Shown: positions 7,589 to 16,429 of the stretch, piece by piece
Position numbering within the stretch: position 1 is the first letter of the stretch
Layout: every line of letters begins with the position of its first letter
DNA from: Gemmobacter fulvus
GTDB taxonomy: Bacteria > Pseudomonadota > Alphaproteobacteria > Rhodobacterales > Rhodobacteraceae
Assembly (NCBI RefSeq): GCF_018798885.1
Contig: NZ_CP076361.1
Coordinates: 2,819,501-2,883,500, forward strand
Direction of reading: 5' to 3'
DNA: 64,000 nt
Program-made: the position numbers and the translations under genes
The notes under the pieces: model-generated
What the model was told of the DNA's origin: nothing
Seen by the model: the letters and a program-made list of their open reading frames with translations, nothing else
Database searches by the model: none

Positions 7589-8752
7589 TTACACCCAATC
7601 GCCTTCAAAATCCTTGGGCACCAGCAGGTTGTGCCGCCCCAGCGCCGCCACGTCGCGTTCACCACACAGCGCCATGGTGATATCCAGCTCTTTCTTCAGG
7701 ATCTCCAGCGCCATGGTGACACCGGCCTGACCCATCGCACCCAGACCGTAGATATAGCTGCGCCCAATCATGGTGGCATCGGCCCCCATCGCCAGCGCCT
7801 TCAGGATGTCCTGCCCAGACCGGATACCGCTGTCGAGCCAGATCTCGGTCTGTCCCTTTACCGCCGCCACGATGGACGGCAGGATGCGGATGGAGCTGAG
7901 CGCGCCGTCCAGTTGCCGCCCGCCATGGTTGGAGACGATAATGGCATCGGCCCCGAAATCGGCGGCACGCCGCGCGTCATCGGCATCAAGGATGCCTTTC
8001 AGGATCATCTTGCCGCCCCATTTTTCGCGCAGGCGGGCAATCTTGCCCCAGTCCAGCTGCGGGTCGAACTGTTCATTGGTCCAGCTGGTCAACGAGGACA
8101 GATCGCCCACGCCTTTGGCATGGCCGACAATATTGCCAAAGCTGCGGCGTCTGGTGCCCAGCATTCCCATGCACCAGGCCGGTTTGGTGGTCATGTTCAC
8201 GATATTGGGCAGGGTCAGGCGGGGCGGGGCGGTCAGCCCGTTCTTCAGATCCTTGTGCCGCTGGCCCAGGATCTGCAAATCCAGCGTCAGCACCAGCGCC
8301 GAACAGCCCGCCGCCTTGGCACGCGCGATGATATTGTCGACAAACTCTTCGTCGCGCATCACATAAAGCTGGAACCAGAACGGCTTGCTGGTATGGGCCG
8401 CCACATCCTCGATCGAGCAGATCGACATGGTTGACAGGGTGAAGGGCACGCCAAAGGCCTCGGCGGCACGCGCGGCCTTGATCTCGCCATCTGCCGACTG
8501 CATCCCGGTCATCCCCACCGGCGCCAGCGCCACCGGCATCGCCACCGGCTGACCGATCATGGTTCCGGCGACAGAGCGGTTCGACATATCGACCGCAACC
8601 TTCTGGCGCAGGCGGATTTTTTGAAAATCCGTGGTGTTGTCGCGGAAGGTCTGCTCGGTATAGCTGCCGCTTTCGGCATAATCGTAGAACATCTTCGGGG
8701 CACGCTTGCGGTGCAGCCGTTTCAGATCGTCGATGCAGGCGATGACGGTCAT
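7589..8752 (-). CDS. lldD: FMN-dependent L-lactate dehydrogenase/alpha-hydroxy-acid dehydrogenase
   Basis: Oxidises L-lactate (or a related 2-hydroxy acid) to pyruvate and passes electrons to the quinone pool at the inner membrane. The 387-residue TIM barrel shows the family pattern: FDYAESGSYTE-like start (MFYDYAESGSYTEQTF), VALAPVGMTGM, PFWFQLYVM, LVLTLDLQILGQR, KGILDADDARRA and the active-site SNHGGRQLDGALS with the catalytic histidine, then LDSGIRSGQDILKALAMGA for FMN phosphate. ATG at 8752 (MTVIACIDDLKR) has GGGAG upstream; an in-frame TTG nine bases earlier is too close to the ribosome site. It stands alone, without lldP. Confidence 0.9.
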   Translation of the reverse strand: MTVIACIDDLKRLHRKRAPKMFYDYAESGSYTEQTFRDNTTDFQKIRLRQKVAVDMSNRSVAGTMIGQPVAMPVALAPVGMTGMQSADGEIKAARAAEAFGVPFTLSTMSICSIEDVAAHTSKPFWFQLYVMRDEEFVDNIIARAKAAGCSALVLTLDLQILGQRHKDLKNGLTAPPRLTLPNIVNMTTKPAWCMGMLGTRRRSFGNIVGHAKGVGDLSSLTSWTNEQFDPQLDWGKIARLREKWGGKMILKGILDADDARRAADFGADAIIVSNHGGRQLDGALSSIRILPSIVAAVKGQTEIWLDSGIRSGQDILKALAMGADATMIGRSYIYGLGAMGQAGVTMALEILKKELDITMALCGERDVAALGRHNLLVPKDFEGDWV

Positions 8753-8828
8753 GGCGTTCAAAACTCCCGATATTGGTTAGAATCCTTTACCAATCCTTGC
8801 GGATCAATGCAAGAACCAAGCCTCTGGC

Positions 8829-8852
8829 TTGCACTTTGTTCAAATACTCAAA
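8829..8852 (+). repeat. Rhodobacteraceae intergenic motif, copy 1
   Basis: TTGCACTTTGTTCAAATACTC belongs, with copies near 16307, 47792 and 49754-49823, to a family with the core CTTTGnnCAAATAyTC found only between genes in this window. It lies between lldD (start) and trpA (end), both on the minus strand. Function unknown. Confidence 0.6.
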
Positions 8853-8883
8853 CAACAGCGCCGCACGGCTCCGGCCAAAAGGA

Positions 8884-8909
8884 AAAGCGCACCCGGAAGG
8901 ATGCGCTTT
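8884..8909 (-). terminator. Likely intrinsic terminator of trpA
   Basis: AAAGCGCA (8884-8891) and TGCGCTTT (8902-8909) form an 8-bp stem with a 10-nt loop, 22 bp beyond the trpA stop; the minus strand continues TTTTCC. Moderate strength. Confidence 0.65.
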
Positions 8910-8931
8910 CAGCAAGCCTGAGGGGCAGGGC

Positions 8932-9723
8932 TCAGGCCGAATGGGCCCCTGCCGCAAGGGCGGCCACATTGGCCAGCACCTCAGCCACGGGTTTACCCGC
9001 ACCGATATCCTTGACGATGGCCGACCCCACCACACAGCCATCTGCAATCCCGGCGATGTCGCGGGCATTGTCGGGCGTGGTGATGCCAAAGCCGACGATG
9101 ATCGGCAGATCGGTCTGCGCCTTGATGCGCTGCACCTCGGGGGCCACATCCGCCGCCTTCGCCGCCGCAGCGCCGGTGATGCCGGTGATCGAGACGTAAT
9201 ACACAAACCCGCTGGTATTCTGCAGCACCTTGGGCAGACGGGCATCATCGGTGGTGGGCGTGGCCAGCCGGATGAAGTTCAGCCCGGCGGCCTGCGCGGG
9301 CAGGCACAGCTCGCTGTCCTCTTCGGGCGGCAGATCGACCACGATCAGCCCGTCGATCCCGGCGGCCTGCGCCTCGGCCAGAAAACGGTCGACGCCGCGC
9401 GCATAGATCGGGTTGTAATAGCCCATCAGCACGATGGGCGTGCGGTCATCGCCCTTGCGGAATTCGGTCGCCATGGCCAGCACCTTGTCCATGGTCATGC
9501 CGCCTTCCAGCGCCCGCTGTCCGGCCAACTGGATCGTCGGCCCGTCCGCCATCGGATCGGTAAAGGGCATCCCCAGCTCGATCACATCGACCCCGGCCTC
9601 CGGCAGACCCTTCATCACGGCGAGCGATGTGGCCACATCCGGATCGCCACCCATGATATAGGCGACAAAGGCCTTTTTGCCCTCGACCTTCAGGGCTGCA
9701 AATTTGGCATCAATCCGGGTCAT
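8932..9723 (-). CDS. trpA: Tryptophan synthase alpha chain
   Basis: Cleaves indole-3-glycerol phosphate to indole and glyceraldehyde 3-phosphate and channels indole to TrpB. The 263-residue barrel has the catalytic Glu49 in [16 protein letters not shown] and Asp60 in the same motif, the Y-Y-N-P loop ([12 protein letters not shown]), and VVDLPPEED and [10 protein letters not shown] for phosphate binding. ATG at 9723 follows GAGAGGATGCCCG. trpB is not next to it; in this window it stands as a single gene, with a divergent ychF, as in several Rhodobacteraceae where trpA is separated from trpFB. Confidence 0.96.
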   Translation of the reverse strand: MTRIDAKFAALKVEGKKAFVAYIMGGDPDVATSLAVMKGLPEAGVDVIELGMPFTDPMADGPTIQLAGQRALEGGMTMDKVLAMATEFRKGDDRTPIVLMGYYNPIYARGVDRFLAEAQAAGIDGLIVVDLPPEEDSELCLPAQAAGLNFIRLATPTTDDARLPKVLQNTSGFVYYVSITGITGAAAAKAADVAPEVQRIKAQTDLPIIVGFGITTPDNARDIAGIADGCVVGSAIVKDIGAGKPVAEVLANVAALAAGAHSA

Positions 9724-9891
9724 CGGGCATCCTCTCTGGCAGTTCCGCCCGGTGTGCAAAAAACCACGCTGAAAAGCAATGGGGCTTTGCCGTTCCGCAG
9801 GCCGATCCCGCCCTGGCCGCAAAGCCGCGCTTGCGATTCTTCCCCCCGCGCCCTAGAAGCCAAGCGGAATTTCGCAAAGGGGATCGCGGTC

Positions 9892-10989
9892 ATGGGTTTC
9901 AAGATGGGCATTGTCGGCCTGCCGAATGTGGGCAAATCGACGCTCTTCAACGCGCTCACCCGCACGGCGGCGGCGCAGGCGGCCAATTTTCCCTTCTGCA
10001 CCATCGAACCCAATGTGGGCGAAGTGGCGGTGCCCGATGCGCGGCTGGACAAACTTGCCGCCATTGCCGGCAGCAAACAGATCATCCCGACGCGGATGAC
10101 CTTTGTTGATATCGCGGGCCTCGTGCGCGGTGCCTCGAAAGGCGAGGGTCTGGGCAACCAGTTCCTCGCCAATATCCGCGAATGCGACGCGATTGCCCAT
10201 GTGCTGCGCTGTTTCGAGGATGGCGACATCACCCATGTCGAAGGCCGGATTGATCCCGTCGCCGATGCCGAAACCATCGAGACCGAGCTGATGCTGGCTG
10301 ATATGGATTCGATCGAGCGGCGGCTGGCCAACCTCGCGCGCAAGCTCAAGGGCGGCGACAAGGACAGCCTCGATCAGGATCGCCTGCTGCGGCTGGCACA
10401 GGTGGCGCTGAACGAGGGCCGGCCCGCCCGCACCGTCACCGTGGCGGCGGATGACCGCAAGCAATGGGAGATGCTGCAACTGCTCACCTCCAAGCCGGTG
10501 CTCTATGTCTGCAACGTCGAGGAATCGAAGGCGTCGGAAGGCAACAGCCAGTCAGCGCGTGTGGCCGAAATGGCGGCACGGCAGGGCGCGGCCTCGGTGG
10601 TGATTTCGGCCAAGATCGAAGAAGAGATCAGCCAGCTTCCCGATGAGGAAGCGGTGATGTTCCTGGAGGAGATGGGCCTGCACGAAGCCGGTCTGGATCG
10701 CCTGATCCGCGCGGGATATCAGCTGCTTGGCCTGCAAACCTATTTCACCGTCGGCCCCAAGGAGGCCCGCGCCTGGACCATCACCAAAGGCACGCTCGCG
10801 CCGCAGGCGGCCGGCGTGATCCATGGCGATTTCGAGAAGGGCTTCATCCGCGCCGAAACCGTTGCCTATGATGATTACATCGCAGGCAAGGGCGAGGCGG
10901 GCGCTAAAGAGGCGGGCAAGTTCCGCGTGGAAGGCAAGACCTATGAGGTGAAGGACGGCGACGTTCTGCACTTCCTGTTCAACGGTTGA
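9892..10989 (+). CDS. ychF: Redox-regulated ATPase YchF (OLA1 family)
   Basis: A 365-residue P-loop protein: the G1 motif GLPNVGKST near residue 9, [12 protein letters not shown] as switch [21 protein letters not shown] as G3/switch II, a coiled-coil insert (about 130-200), and a C-terminal TGS domain ([15 protein letters not shown] to VLHFLFNG). The family prefers ATP because the G4 motif is altered; here it reads NVEE instead of NKxD. It associates with ribosomes and responds to oxidative stress. AAAGGGGATCGCGGTC precedes ATG at 9892. In many bacteria it is operonic with pth; here the two are 9 kb apart. Confidence 0.95.
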   Translation: MGFKMGIVGLPNVGKSTLFNALTRTAAAQAANFPFCTIEPNVGEVAVPDARLDKLAAIAGSKQIIPTRMTFVDIAGLVRGASKGEGLGNQFLANIRECDAIAHVLRCFEDGDITHVEGRIDPVADAETIETELMLADMDSIERRLANLARKLKGGDKDSLDQDRLLRLAQVALNEGRPARTVTVAADDRKQWEMLQLLTSKPVLYVCNVEESKASEGNSQSARVAEMAARQGAASVVISAKIEEEISQLPDEEAVMFLEEMGLHEAGLDRLIRAGYQLLGLQTYFTVGPKEARAWTITKGTLAPQAAGVIHGDFEKGFIRAETVAYDDYIAGKGEAGAKEAGKFRVEGKTYEVKDGDVLHFLFNG

Positions 10990-11103
10990 TCTTTGGTGGC
11001 CCCTTTCGCACGGCGAGAGGGGCGCCGATCTGATCGCCGCGCTATCACATTTGATCAAACGCCTGATCCGCGCTAGCCTGCGCCACAAACGGAGGCCAGC
11101 CCC

Positions 11104-12471
11104 ATGCGCATCGGTGAGATTTCCTTCTGGTATGCCGATATCGGCCTGCCGCCGCCGCGCCCGGCGCTGGCAGGCGACACCGAGGCCGACATCTGTATCA
11201 TCGGTGCTGGATATACCGGCCTCTGGACCGCCTATTATCTGAAAAAGGCAAATCCAGCCCTGAATATCCTGATTGTCGAGCGGGAATTCGCAGGTTTTGG
11301 TGCGTCGGGCCGCAACGGCGGCTGGCTTACCGGCGGGTTCGCCTGGTCGCACGACCGGTATCTGCGCCATTCCAGCCCCGAAGCGGTGCGCGCCATGGTG
11401 CAGGCCATGGGCGGCACGGTGGAGGAGGTGATCCGCGTCTGCACAGCCGAAGGCATCGACGCTGACATCCTGCGCACCGATGAGCTGATGGTGGCTACCA
11501 ACCCCGCCCAACGCGCGCGCATGCAGGCCGAAGCGCAGCACCGGCAAAGCTGGGGCGAGGATCGTGTGAGCCTGCTATCGCAGGCAGAACTCAGCGCGCG
11601 AATTCAGATCCCCGGCGCGCTTGCTGCGCTGCGGGTCGGGGGTGTCGCCCGTGTACAGCCCGCCAAACTGGTGCAGGGTCTCGCTCGCACAGTCGAAGCT
11701 CTGGGCGTGCGGATCGTCGAAGGCACCGCCGTCACCGCCTATGGCCCGGGTCAGGTGCAGACCGCGCAGGGCCGGGTGCGCGCGGCCATCGTGCTGCGCT
11801 GCACCGAAGGTTTCACCGCGGATCTGCCGGGCCATCACCGCGACTGGCTGCCGCTGAACTCCGCCCAGATCGTCACTGCCCCGCTGCCGCCCGAGATCTG
11901 GCAGAAGATCGGCTGGCAAGGCCATGAAATTCTGGGCGATTTCAACAATGCATATTGCTACTGCCAACGCACCCGCGAAGGCCGCATCACCGTGGGCGCG
12001 CGCGGCGTGCCCTATAAATACGGCTCGCGCACCGATACCGGCGGCGCGCCTGATGCCGAAACCATCCGCCGCCTGACCGCAATCCTGCACCGCCATTTTC
12101 CCGATGCCGTCGCCGTGCCGGTCGATCATGCCTGGTGTGGCGTGCTGGGCGTGCCGCGCGACTGGTGCGCCACCGTGGGCTTCACGCCCGAAACCGGGCT
12201 TGGCTTTGCGGGCGGCTATGTCGGGGTGGGTGTCAGCACTTCCAACCTCGCAGGCCGCACGTTGGCGGATCTTGCGCTGCGGCGCGCGACCGATCTGACC
12301 CGACTGCCCTGGGTCAATCACAAGGTCCGCAGATGGGAGCCAGAGCCGCTGCGCTGGCTGGGCGTGCAGGGCATGTATGCGCTGTTGAACCAGGCCGATG
12401 CCCGCGAACAGCGCCTCGGCATCCCGCTCTCGCGGCTGGCCCGTCTCGGCAACTGGCTGACCGGACGCTGA
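11104..12471 (+). CDS. FAD-dependent amine/amino-acid oxidase (DAO fold, PuuB-like)
   Basis: A 455-residue flavoprotein. Residues 29-50 give the FAD-binding DICIIGAGYTGLWTAYYL, followed by VEREFAGFGASGRNGGW, the signature of the DAO family of gamma-glutamylputrescine oxidase and related amine oxidases; the C-terminal flavin contact is FAGGYVGVGVSTSNLAG. Such enzymes oxidise secondary or primary amines to imines with H2O2 release. The C-terminal 60 residues (RWEPEPLRWLGVQGMYALLN) are typical of the putrescine/opine-type branch. ATG at 11104 follows GGAGGCCAGCCCC. A TTTGATCAAA palindrome lies at 11050-11059 upstream. An insertion sequence begins 10 bp after its stop codon. Confidence 0.85.
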   Translation: MRIGEISFWYADIGLPPPRPALAGDTEADICIIGAGYTGLWTAYYLKKANPALNILIVEREFAGFGASGRNGGWLTGGFAWSHDRYLRHSSPEAVRAMVQAMGGTVEEVIRVCTAEGIDADILRTDELMVATNPAQRARMQAEAQHRQSWGEDRVSLLSQAELSARIQIPGALAALRVGGVARVQPAKLVQGLARTVEALGVRIVEGTAVTAYGPGQVQTAQGRVRAAIVLRCTEGFTADLPGHHRDWLPLNSAQIVTAPLPPEIWQKIGWQGHEILGDFNNAYCYCQRTREGRITVGARGVPYKYGSRTDTGGAPDAETIRRLTAILHRHFPDAVAVPVDHAWCGVLGVPRDWCATVGFTPETGLGFAGGYVGVGVSTSNLAGRTLADLALRRATDLTRLPWVNHKVRRWEPEPLRWLGVQGMYALLNQADAREQRLGIPLSRLARLGNWLTGR

Positions 12472-13108
12472 CCGCCTGTTTGTTTCGGCGTGCAAATTTG
12501 ACCCCCTAAGGCGGGGTATCGGCGTCCAATTTTGCCCCCCTTGAAGTTCTATCAGACCGTTCGTTGCGGGGCAGCGAACGGAGTGGGGGATGAAGCGAGT
12601 GGATACGATCGCGCGGGTCAGACGGGCCTACTATGTCCAGAAGTGGTCGGTGAAGAAGATCGTGCGGGAACTGCACGTGTCGCGGAATACCGTCCGGAAG
12701 ATCCTGCGGTCTGACGAGACGGACTTCAGCTACGAGCGTGAGCGCCAGCCGATGCCGCGGATCGGGCCGTGGCAGGGACAGCTTGAGCAGTTCCTGTCGT
12801 CCAACGCGAACAAGCCGTCGCGGGAACGGCTGACGCTGATCCGCATCTTTGAAGAGTTGCGCGGGTTGGGCTACGAGGGCGGCTATGATGCCGTGCGCCG
12901 GTTCGCGAAGGGCTGGTCGCAGAACCGGGGCGCGGTGACGGCGGAAGCCTATGTGCCGCTCTACTATGCGCCCGGCGAGGCATACCAGTTCGACTGGAGC
13001 CATGAAGTCGTGGTGATCTCCGGCGTCACGGTGACGGTGAAGGTGGCGCACGTCCGGCTTTGCCACAGCCGGATGATGTTCGCCCGAGCCTACATGCGCG
13101 AGATCGAG

Positions 13109-13139
13109 CCATTGTCCGCCATTGGTCCGAGGACAATGG
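13109..13139. repeat. Hairpin insert 1 in istA
   Basis: CCATTGTCC (13109-13117) and GGACAATGG (13131-13139) form a perfect 9-bp stem around the 13-nt loop GCCATTGGTCCGA. Comparison with the istA reading frame on either side implies about 37 extra bases here, which explains the frameshift. The same loop (one base different) and the same stem length recur at 13223-13253 with a different stem sequence. Confidence 0.75.
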
Positions 13140-13222
13140 CGAGGGGAGATGGTGTTTGACGCCCATGACCGGGCCTTCGCCTTCTTCAAGGGCACCTGCA
13201 CACGCGGCATCTACGACAGTGA

Positions 13223-13253
13223 GGCTTGGCCGCCATCGGTCCGAGGCCAGGCC
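13223..13253. repeat. Hairpin insert 2 in istA
   Basis: GGCTTGGCC (13223-13231) and GGCCAGGCC (13245-13253) form a 9-bp stem with one G.T wobble around the 13-nt loop GCCATCGGTCCGA. About 35 extra bases are implied relative to the transposase frame. Architecture is identical to insert 1, 92 bp to the left. Confidence 0.75.
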
Positions 13254-14161
13254 GAACGAAGACGGCGGTGGAGGCGGTCTTCACCGGCAAGGAACGGCAT
13301 TACAACCGTCGCTTCCTGCAGATGTGCAGCCATTACCTGGTCCAACCCGTTGCCTGCACCCCGGCGTCCGGCGGGGAGAAGGGTCAGGTCGAGAACCAGG
13401 TCGGGCTGGTGAGGGAACGGTTCTTTACGCCGCGCCTTGGAGTCAAAAGTCTGGACGAACTGAACGCCTGGCTGCTGGAAAAATGCGTGGCCTAAGCAAA
13501 GGCGCACCGCCATGTGGAAGAGACCGACAAGACGATCTGGGAGATGTTCGAGGCCGAGCGGCCCCACCTCGTTCCATACGTCGGCCGCTTCGATGACTTC
13601 CACAGCGTGCCAACCTCGGTATGGAATACCTGCACGGTGCGGTTCGACAACAACAAATACTCGGTCTTGGCGACTGCCGTCGGACGTCCCGTAGATGTGC
13701 ATGCTTACGCCGAACGCATCGTCATCCGACAGGATGGCGTGGTGGTTGGGGAACATGCCCGCGCCTTCGGGCGTGGCCAGACGGTCTATGATCCGTGGCA
13801 TTATGTGCCTGTGCTGGCACGCAAAACCCGGCGCGCTGCGTAATGGGGCTCCGTTCAAGGACTGGGTGCTTCCGCCCGCCATGGCTGCGATCCGGCGCAA
13901 GTTGAAGGGCAGCGATGATGGCAACCGGCAGATGGTCCATATCCTGAGTTGCGTGCCCGATGACGGGTTGCAAGCCCGAAGCCACCTGCCGGGAAGCCGT
14001 GGATCAGGGCGTCCATTCCGTGCCTGTCGTCATCAACATCCTCGCCCGACGACGTGACCCAACCCCGCCACCACTTCTACTCACCCCCACCGCGCTGCGC
14101 CTGACCCACGAACCCGTGGCCGATTGCGCTCGCTACGACAGCCTCAGGAGGACCAGCCGAC

Positions 14162-14890
14162 ATGGAACGCACCCAAATCTTAGACCTGATGGGCAGCCTC
14201 AAGCTCTACGGGATGCGCAGCGCCTATGAAGAGGTCATGGCCGCGGGCATCAAGCGCCAGCACGAACCGCCCCGCATCGTCGGTGACCTGCCGCAATCCG
14301 AGATCGCGGAGAAGCAGGCCAGATCGATCCACTACTAGATGACCGTCGCCAAACTGCCGCTGGTCAAGGATATCGAAGAGTTCGACTTCACCGGCACTCC
14401 GATCAACGAGGGGCTGGTTCGGGAACTGGCCACCGGCAGCTTCGTCGCGGACCAGCGCAATGTCGTCCTCATCGGCGGCACTGGCACCGGCAAGATCCAC
14501 CTCGCAATCGCCATTGCCCGTGCGCTCATCCGCAATAGCACCCGCGGCCGCTTTTACAACGTCGTCGATCTGGTGAACCAGCTTGAAACCGAGACTCGCG
14601 GCGGCAAACAGGGACGGCTGGCCGATTACATGACCCGCCTCGACTTTGTAATCCTCGAGGAACTCGGCTATCTGCCCTTTGCGCAATCCGGCGGACAGCT
14701 GCTCTTCCACCTGATCAGCCGCCTCTACGAACGCACCTCCATCATCGTCACAACCAACCTGGCCTTCGGCGAATGGCCGACCGTCTTCGGCGACGCAAAG
14801 ATGACCACGGCGCTCCTCGACCGCCTGACCCATCACTGCGAGATCGTTGAGACCGGCAACGAGTCATGGCGCTTCAAAAACCGCGCCTGA
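14162..14890 (+). pseudogene. istB: IS21 ATPase helper gene (istB) with an amber codon and a mutated P-loop
   Basis: IstB is the AAA+ partner of the IS21 transposase. Starting at 14162 (MERTQILDLMGSLKLYGM) the frame runs to a TAG at 14336-14338, where the family has glutamine ([14 protein letters not shown]), and then continues to 14890 with [18 protein letters not shown] as Walker A and [14 protein letters not shown] as Walker B. The Walker A threonine (GKT) is isoleucine here, which should abolish nucleotide binding even if the stop were read through. Both changes are C-to-T transitions (CAG to TAG, ACC to ATC). Confidence 0.88.
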
Positions 14891-15033
14891 CCCTGATCAG
14901 GGCCTGACCCGCCTCCACTCTGTGATAAGTTCCGCCGACTCAGGCCCTGATCTCGACGCAGCATAGGGGGGTCAATTTTGGACGCCGATATGGAGTGAAC
15001 CCCTCGGGCTGGACCATAGGGGTGCCATCTGAG

Positions 15034-15923
15034 CTAAGCCGCCTTTTGGGCGAATAGGGTTTCGAATTCCTCGGGGGTTCGGTAGCCGAGGGCGGAGTGC
15101 AGTCTCTTCGAGTTGTAAACCTGCTCGATGAATTTGGGCAAGCGGGCCGCGACGTCGGCGAAGGTTTCGTATCCGGCCCTGTAGACTTCCTCGACCTTCA
15201 GCGTCTTCATGAAGCTTTCGGCCTGTGCGTTGTGATAGGGGTTTCCGACGCTGCTCATGGAACCGCGCAGACCTGCGGCCTGAAGAGCATCGCGATAGGT
15301 TTGAGATGCGTATTGGCAACCCCTATCCGTATGATGGAGACAGCCTTCGGGAGGGTTTCGGTTGGCCACGGCCGAGTGCAGAGCCGCAAGTGCCAAGGGC
15401 GTGTCGAGACGCTGCGACAGCGCATAACCGACAACTTTGCGGCTGCAGGCATCCAGAATGACCGCCAGATAGCAGAACCCTGTCGCAACGCGGATGTAGG
15501 TGAAGTCTGCGACCCAAACCCTGTCCGGGTGATCAGGGATGATGTTGCCGTAAAGGTTCGGGAATATTGGGGAATCGTGCCTGCTGTCCGTCGTTCTGAC
15601 AAAGCGCCTGCGGGGTTTGATGCCAAGTCCCGCCTCCCGCATCACCCGTGCTATCCTCTTGTGATTGACTACAAACCCGTGGCGACGAAGCTCATGGGTC
15701 ACGCGGCGGTAGCCGTAGCATGGCAGTTCATCCTGGATGTCTTCGATGATGGCCGTGAGTTCAGCGTCTGTAAGCCCTTCGGCCTTGGCGGCGGGGCGGT
15801 AATAATAGGTGCTGCGAGGCAGGTTCATGGCTTTGCACCCCCGCCTGATGGAGCAGGTGCGGGGCCGCTGATCACGAAGGACTTCTCGCTGTTGTTGGCG
15901 GTCGGCATCCGCGGTGTTTTTTT
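15034..15923 (-). CDS. IS3-family transposase OrfB (catalytic part, made by -1 frameshift from OrfA)
   Basis: The DDE integrase domain: first Asp in VWVADFTYIRVATGF, second in CLHHTDRGCQYAS, and Glu in NAQAESFMKTLKVEE, with the IS3-type spacing. HTH_21 region before it: YYYRPAAKAEGLTDAEL to PCYGYRRVTHELRRHG. The frame overlaps the OrfA frame; a run of seven A residues on the minus strand (15917-15923) within GCC-AAA-AAA-AC is a classical slippery site and would fuse OrfA after its coiled coil to OrfB. An internal ATG exists at 15828 if OrfB is also made alone. Confidence 0.9.
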
Positions 15924-16190
15924 GGCAAGATCCAGCTCCATCGTGAGCTGGCCCACCTTGCGCTCGAGGGCTGCGATGCGGGCCTCGTATTCGGCGATGA
16001 CGCTGGCTTCGGCCTCCTCGTCCGTCAGCTCGCCACGGTCGAACTGGGTCAGCCAAAGCTGGATGAGGTTGGCAGAGATGTTATGGCTGCGTTGCGCATC
16101 GCGTCGCCCGATGACGCCGGCCCGGATATCTTGGCAGAGCTGCAGCTTGAATGCGGTCGAATGTCGACGGTAGGGACCTCGTGATGTCAT
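15825..16190 (-). CDS. IS3-family OrfA (DNA-binding subunit)
   Basis: A 121-residue protein starting MTSRGPYRRHSTAFKLQL with an HTH_8/HTH_29 domain (residues about 12-55, ISANLIQLWLTQFDRGEL) that recognises the terminal repeats, then a leucine-zipper-like helix (EYEARIAALERKVGQLTMELDLAKK, described here by its ends) that multimerises the transposase. The frame passes the slippery A run at 15917-15923 and ends in a Pro/Gly tail (PAPAPSGGGAKP) that is the unshifted product. Confidence 0.9.
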   Translation of the reverse strand: MTSRGPYRRHSTAFKLQLCQDIRAGVIGRRDAQRSHNISANLIQLWLTQFDRGELTDEEAEASVIAEYEARIAALERKVGQLTMELDLAKKTPRMPTANNSEKSFVISGPAPAPSGGGAKP

Positions 16191-16306
16191 GAGCCTTCTC
16201 CAAACAAGGCCCGTTCAGCGTATCAGATCTTCAGGCTCCTGTGGTCCAGCCCGAGGGGTTCACTCCAATAAGGGGTCAAGTTTGCAAGCCGATTGACAAT
16301 CACCTG

Positions 16307-16333
16307 TTTGCACTTTGTAAAAATACTCATCTT
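16307..16333 (+). repeat. Rhodobacteraceae intergenic motif, copy 2, at the IS21 junction
   Basis: TTTGCACTTTGTAAAAATACTC is a further copy of the CTTTG..AAATACTC motif. It overlaps the right-hand CCTGTTTG target repeat; joining the sequence left of 12482 to that right of 16310 rebuilds the motif directly behind the FAD oxidase gene, so the IS21 element inserted into it. Confidence 0.55.
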
Positions 16334-16389
16334 CTGCGGCCAGCTTGCCCAACCTAGGGCGCTCTGCGCCAGAGCCGCCCCTGCGGCCG

Positions 16390-16422
16390 CAGGTCTGCGG
16401 GGCTCGATGCCCCGCAGACCTG
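16390..16422 (-). terminator. Strong hairpin downstream of the GNAT/racemase operon
   Basis: CAGGTCTGCGGGG (16390-16402) and CCCCGCAGACCTG (16410-16422) form a perfect 13-bp stem with a 7-nt loop, 8 bp after the stop of the minus-strand GNAT gene. No long T run follows, so termination may need help from Rho or NusA. Confidence 0.65.
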
Positions 16423-16429
16423 CCCCTGC

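Larger units (their letters stand above)
12590..14163 (+). pseudogene. istA: IS21 transposase remnant (istA), multiple frameshifts and a stop
   Basis: The first frame gives an intact HTH (VRRAYYVQKWSVKKIVREL, then SRNTVRKILRSD) and the first catalytic Asp (YQFDWSHE). At 13103 an insert shifts the frame; MVFDAHDRAFAFFKGTC continues in another frame; a second insert at 13218 restores the first frame (KTAVEAVFTGKERHYN), which carries the catalytic Glu (GQVENQVGLVRERFF). A TAA at 13493-13495 interrupts where the family has tyrosine (KCVA*AKAHRH). Two more frame changes follow after VPVLARK and near PDDGL. The usual stop just before istB has become CGA. So transposition activity is lost. Confidence 0.88.
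14991..16267 (-). mobile_element. Intact IS3-family insertion sequence nested in the IS21 element
   Basis: Perfect terminal inverted repeats TGGAGTGAACCCCTCGGG.. (from 14991) and ..CCCGAGGGGTTCACTCCA (to 16267) extend at least 26 bp through CTGGACCA. The trinucleotide ATA flanks both ends (14988-14990 and 16268-16270), a 3-bp target duplication as usual for IS3. Length 1277 bp. Two overlapping transposase frames on the minus strand look undamaged, so this copy may still be mobile and is younger than the IS21 decay around it. Confidence 0.93.
12481..16302 (+). mobile_element. Decayed IS21-family insertion sequence, interrupted at its right end by an IS3-family element
   Basis: The element carries istA and istB remnants in IS21 order. 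Its ends hold two layers of inverted repeats: inner TATCGGCGTCC at 12517-12527 and its complement at 14980-14990, each joined to an A/T-G-C-rich block ending in CCCCCC; and outer GGCGTGCAAATTTGACC (left, 12487-12503) matching GGTCAAGTTTGCAAGCC (right, 16273-16289) with one or two changes. Both ends begin TG when read inward (12481 and 16302). CCTGTTTG at 12475-12482 and at 16303-16310 is a direct repeat that fits a 6-8-bp target duplication. Without the nested element it would be about 2.5 kb. Confidence 0.85.

Noticed and set aside
11050-11059. TTTGATCAAA as an FnrL box before the FAD oxidase gene
   Set aside because: The two half sites lack the four-base spacer needed for FNR binding; it is a short palindrome only.
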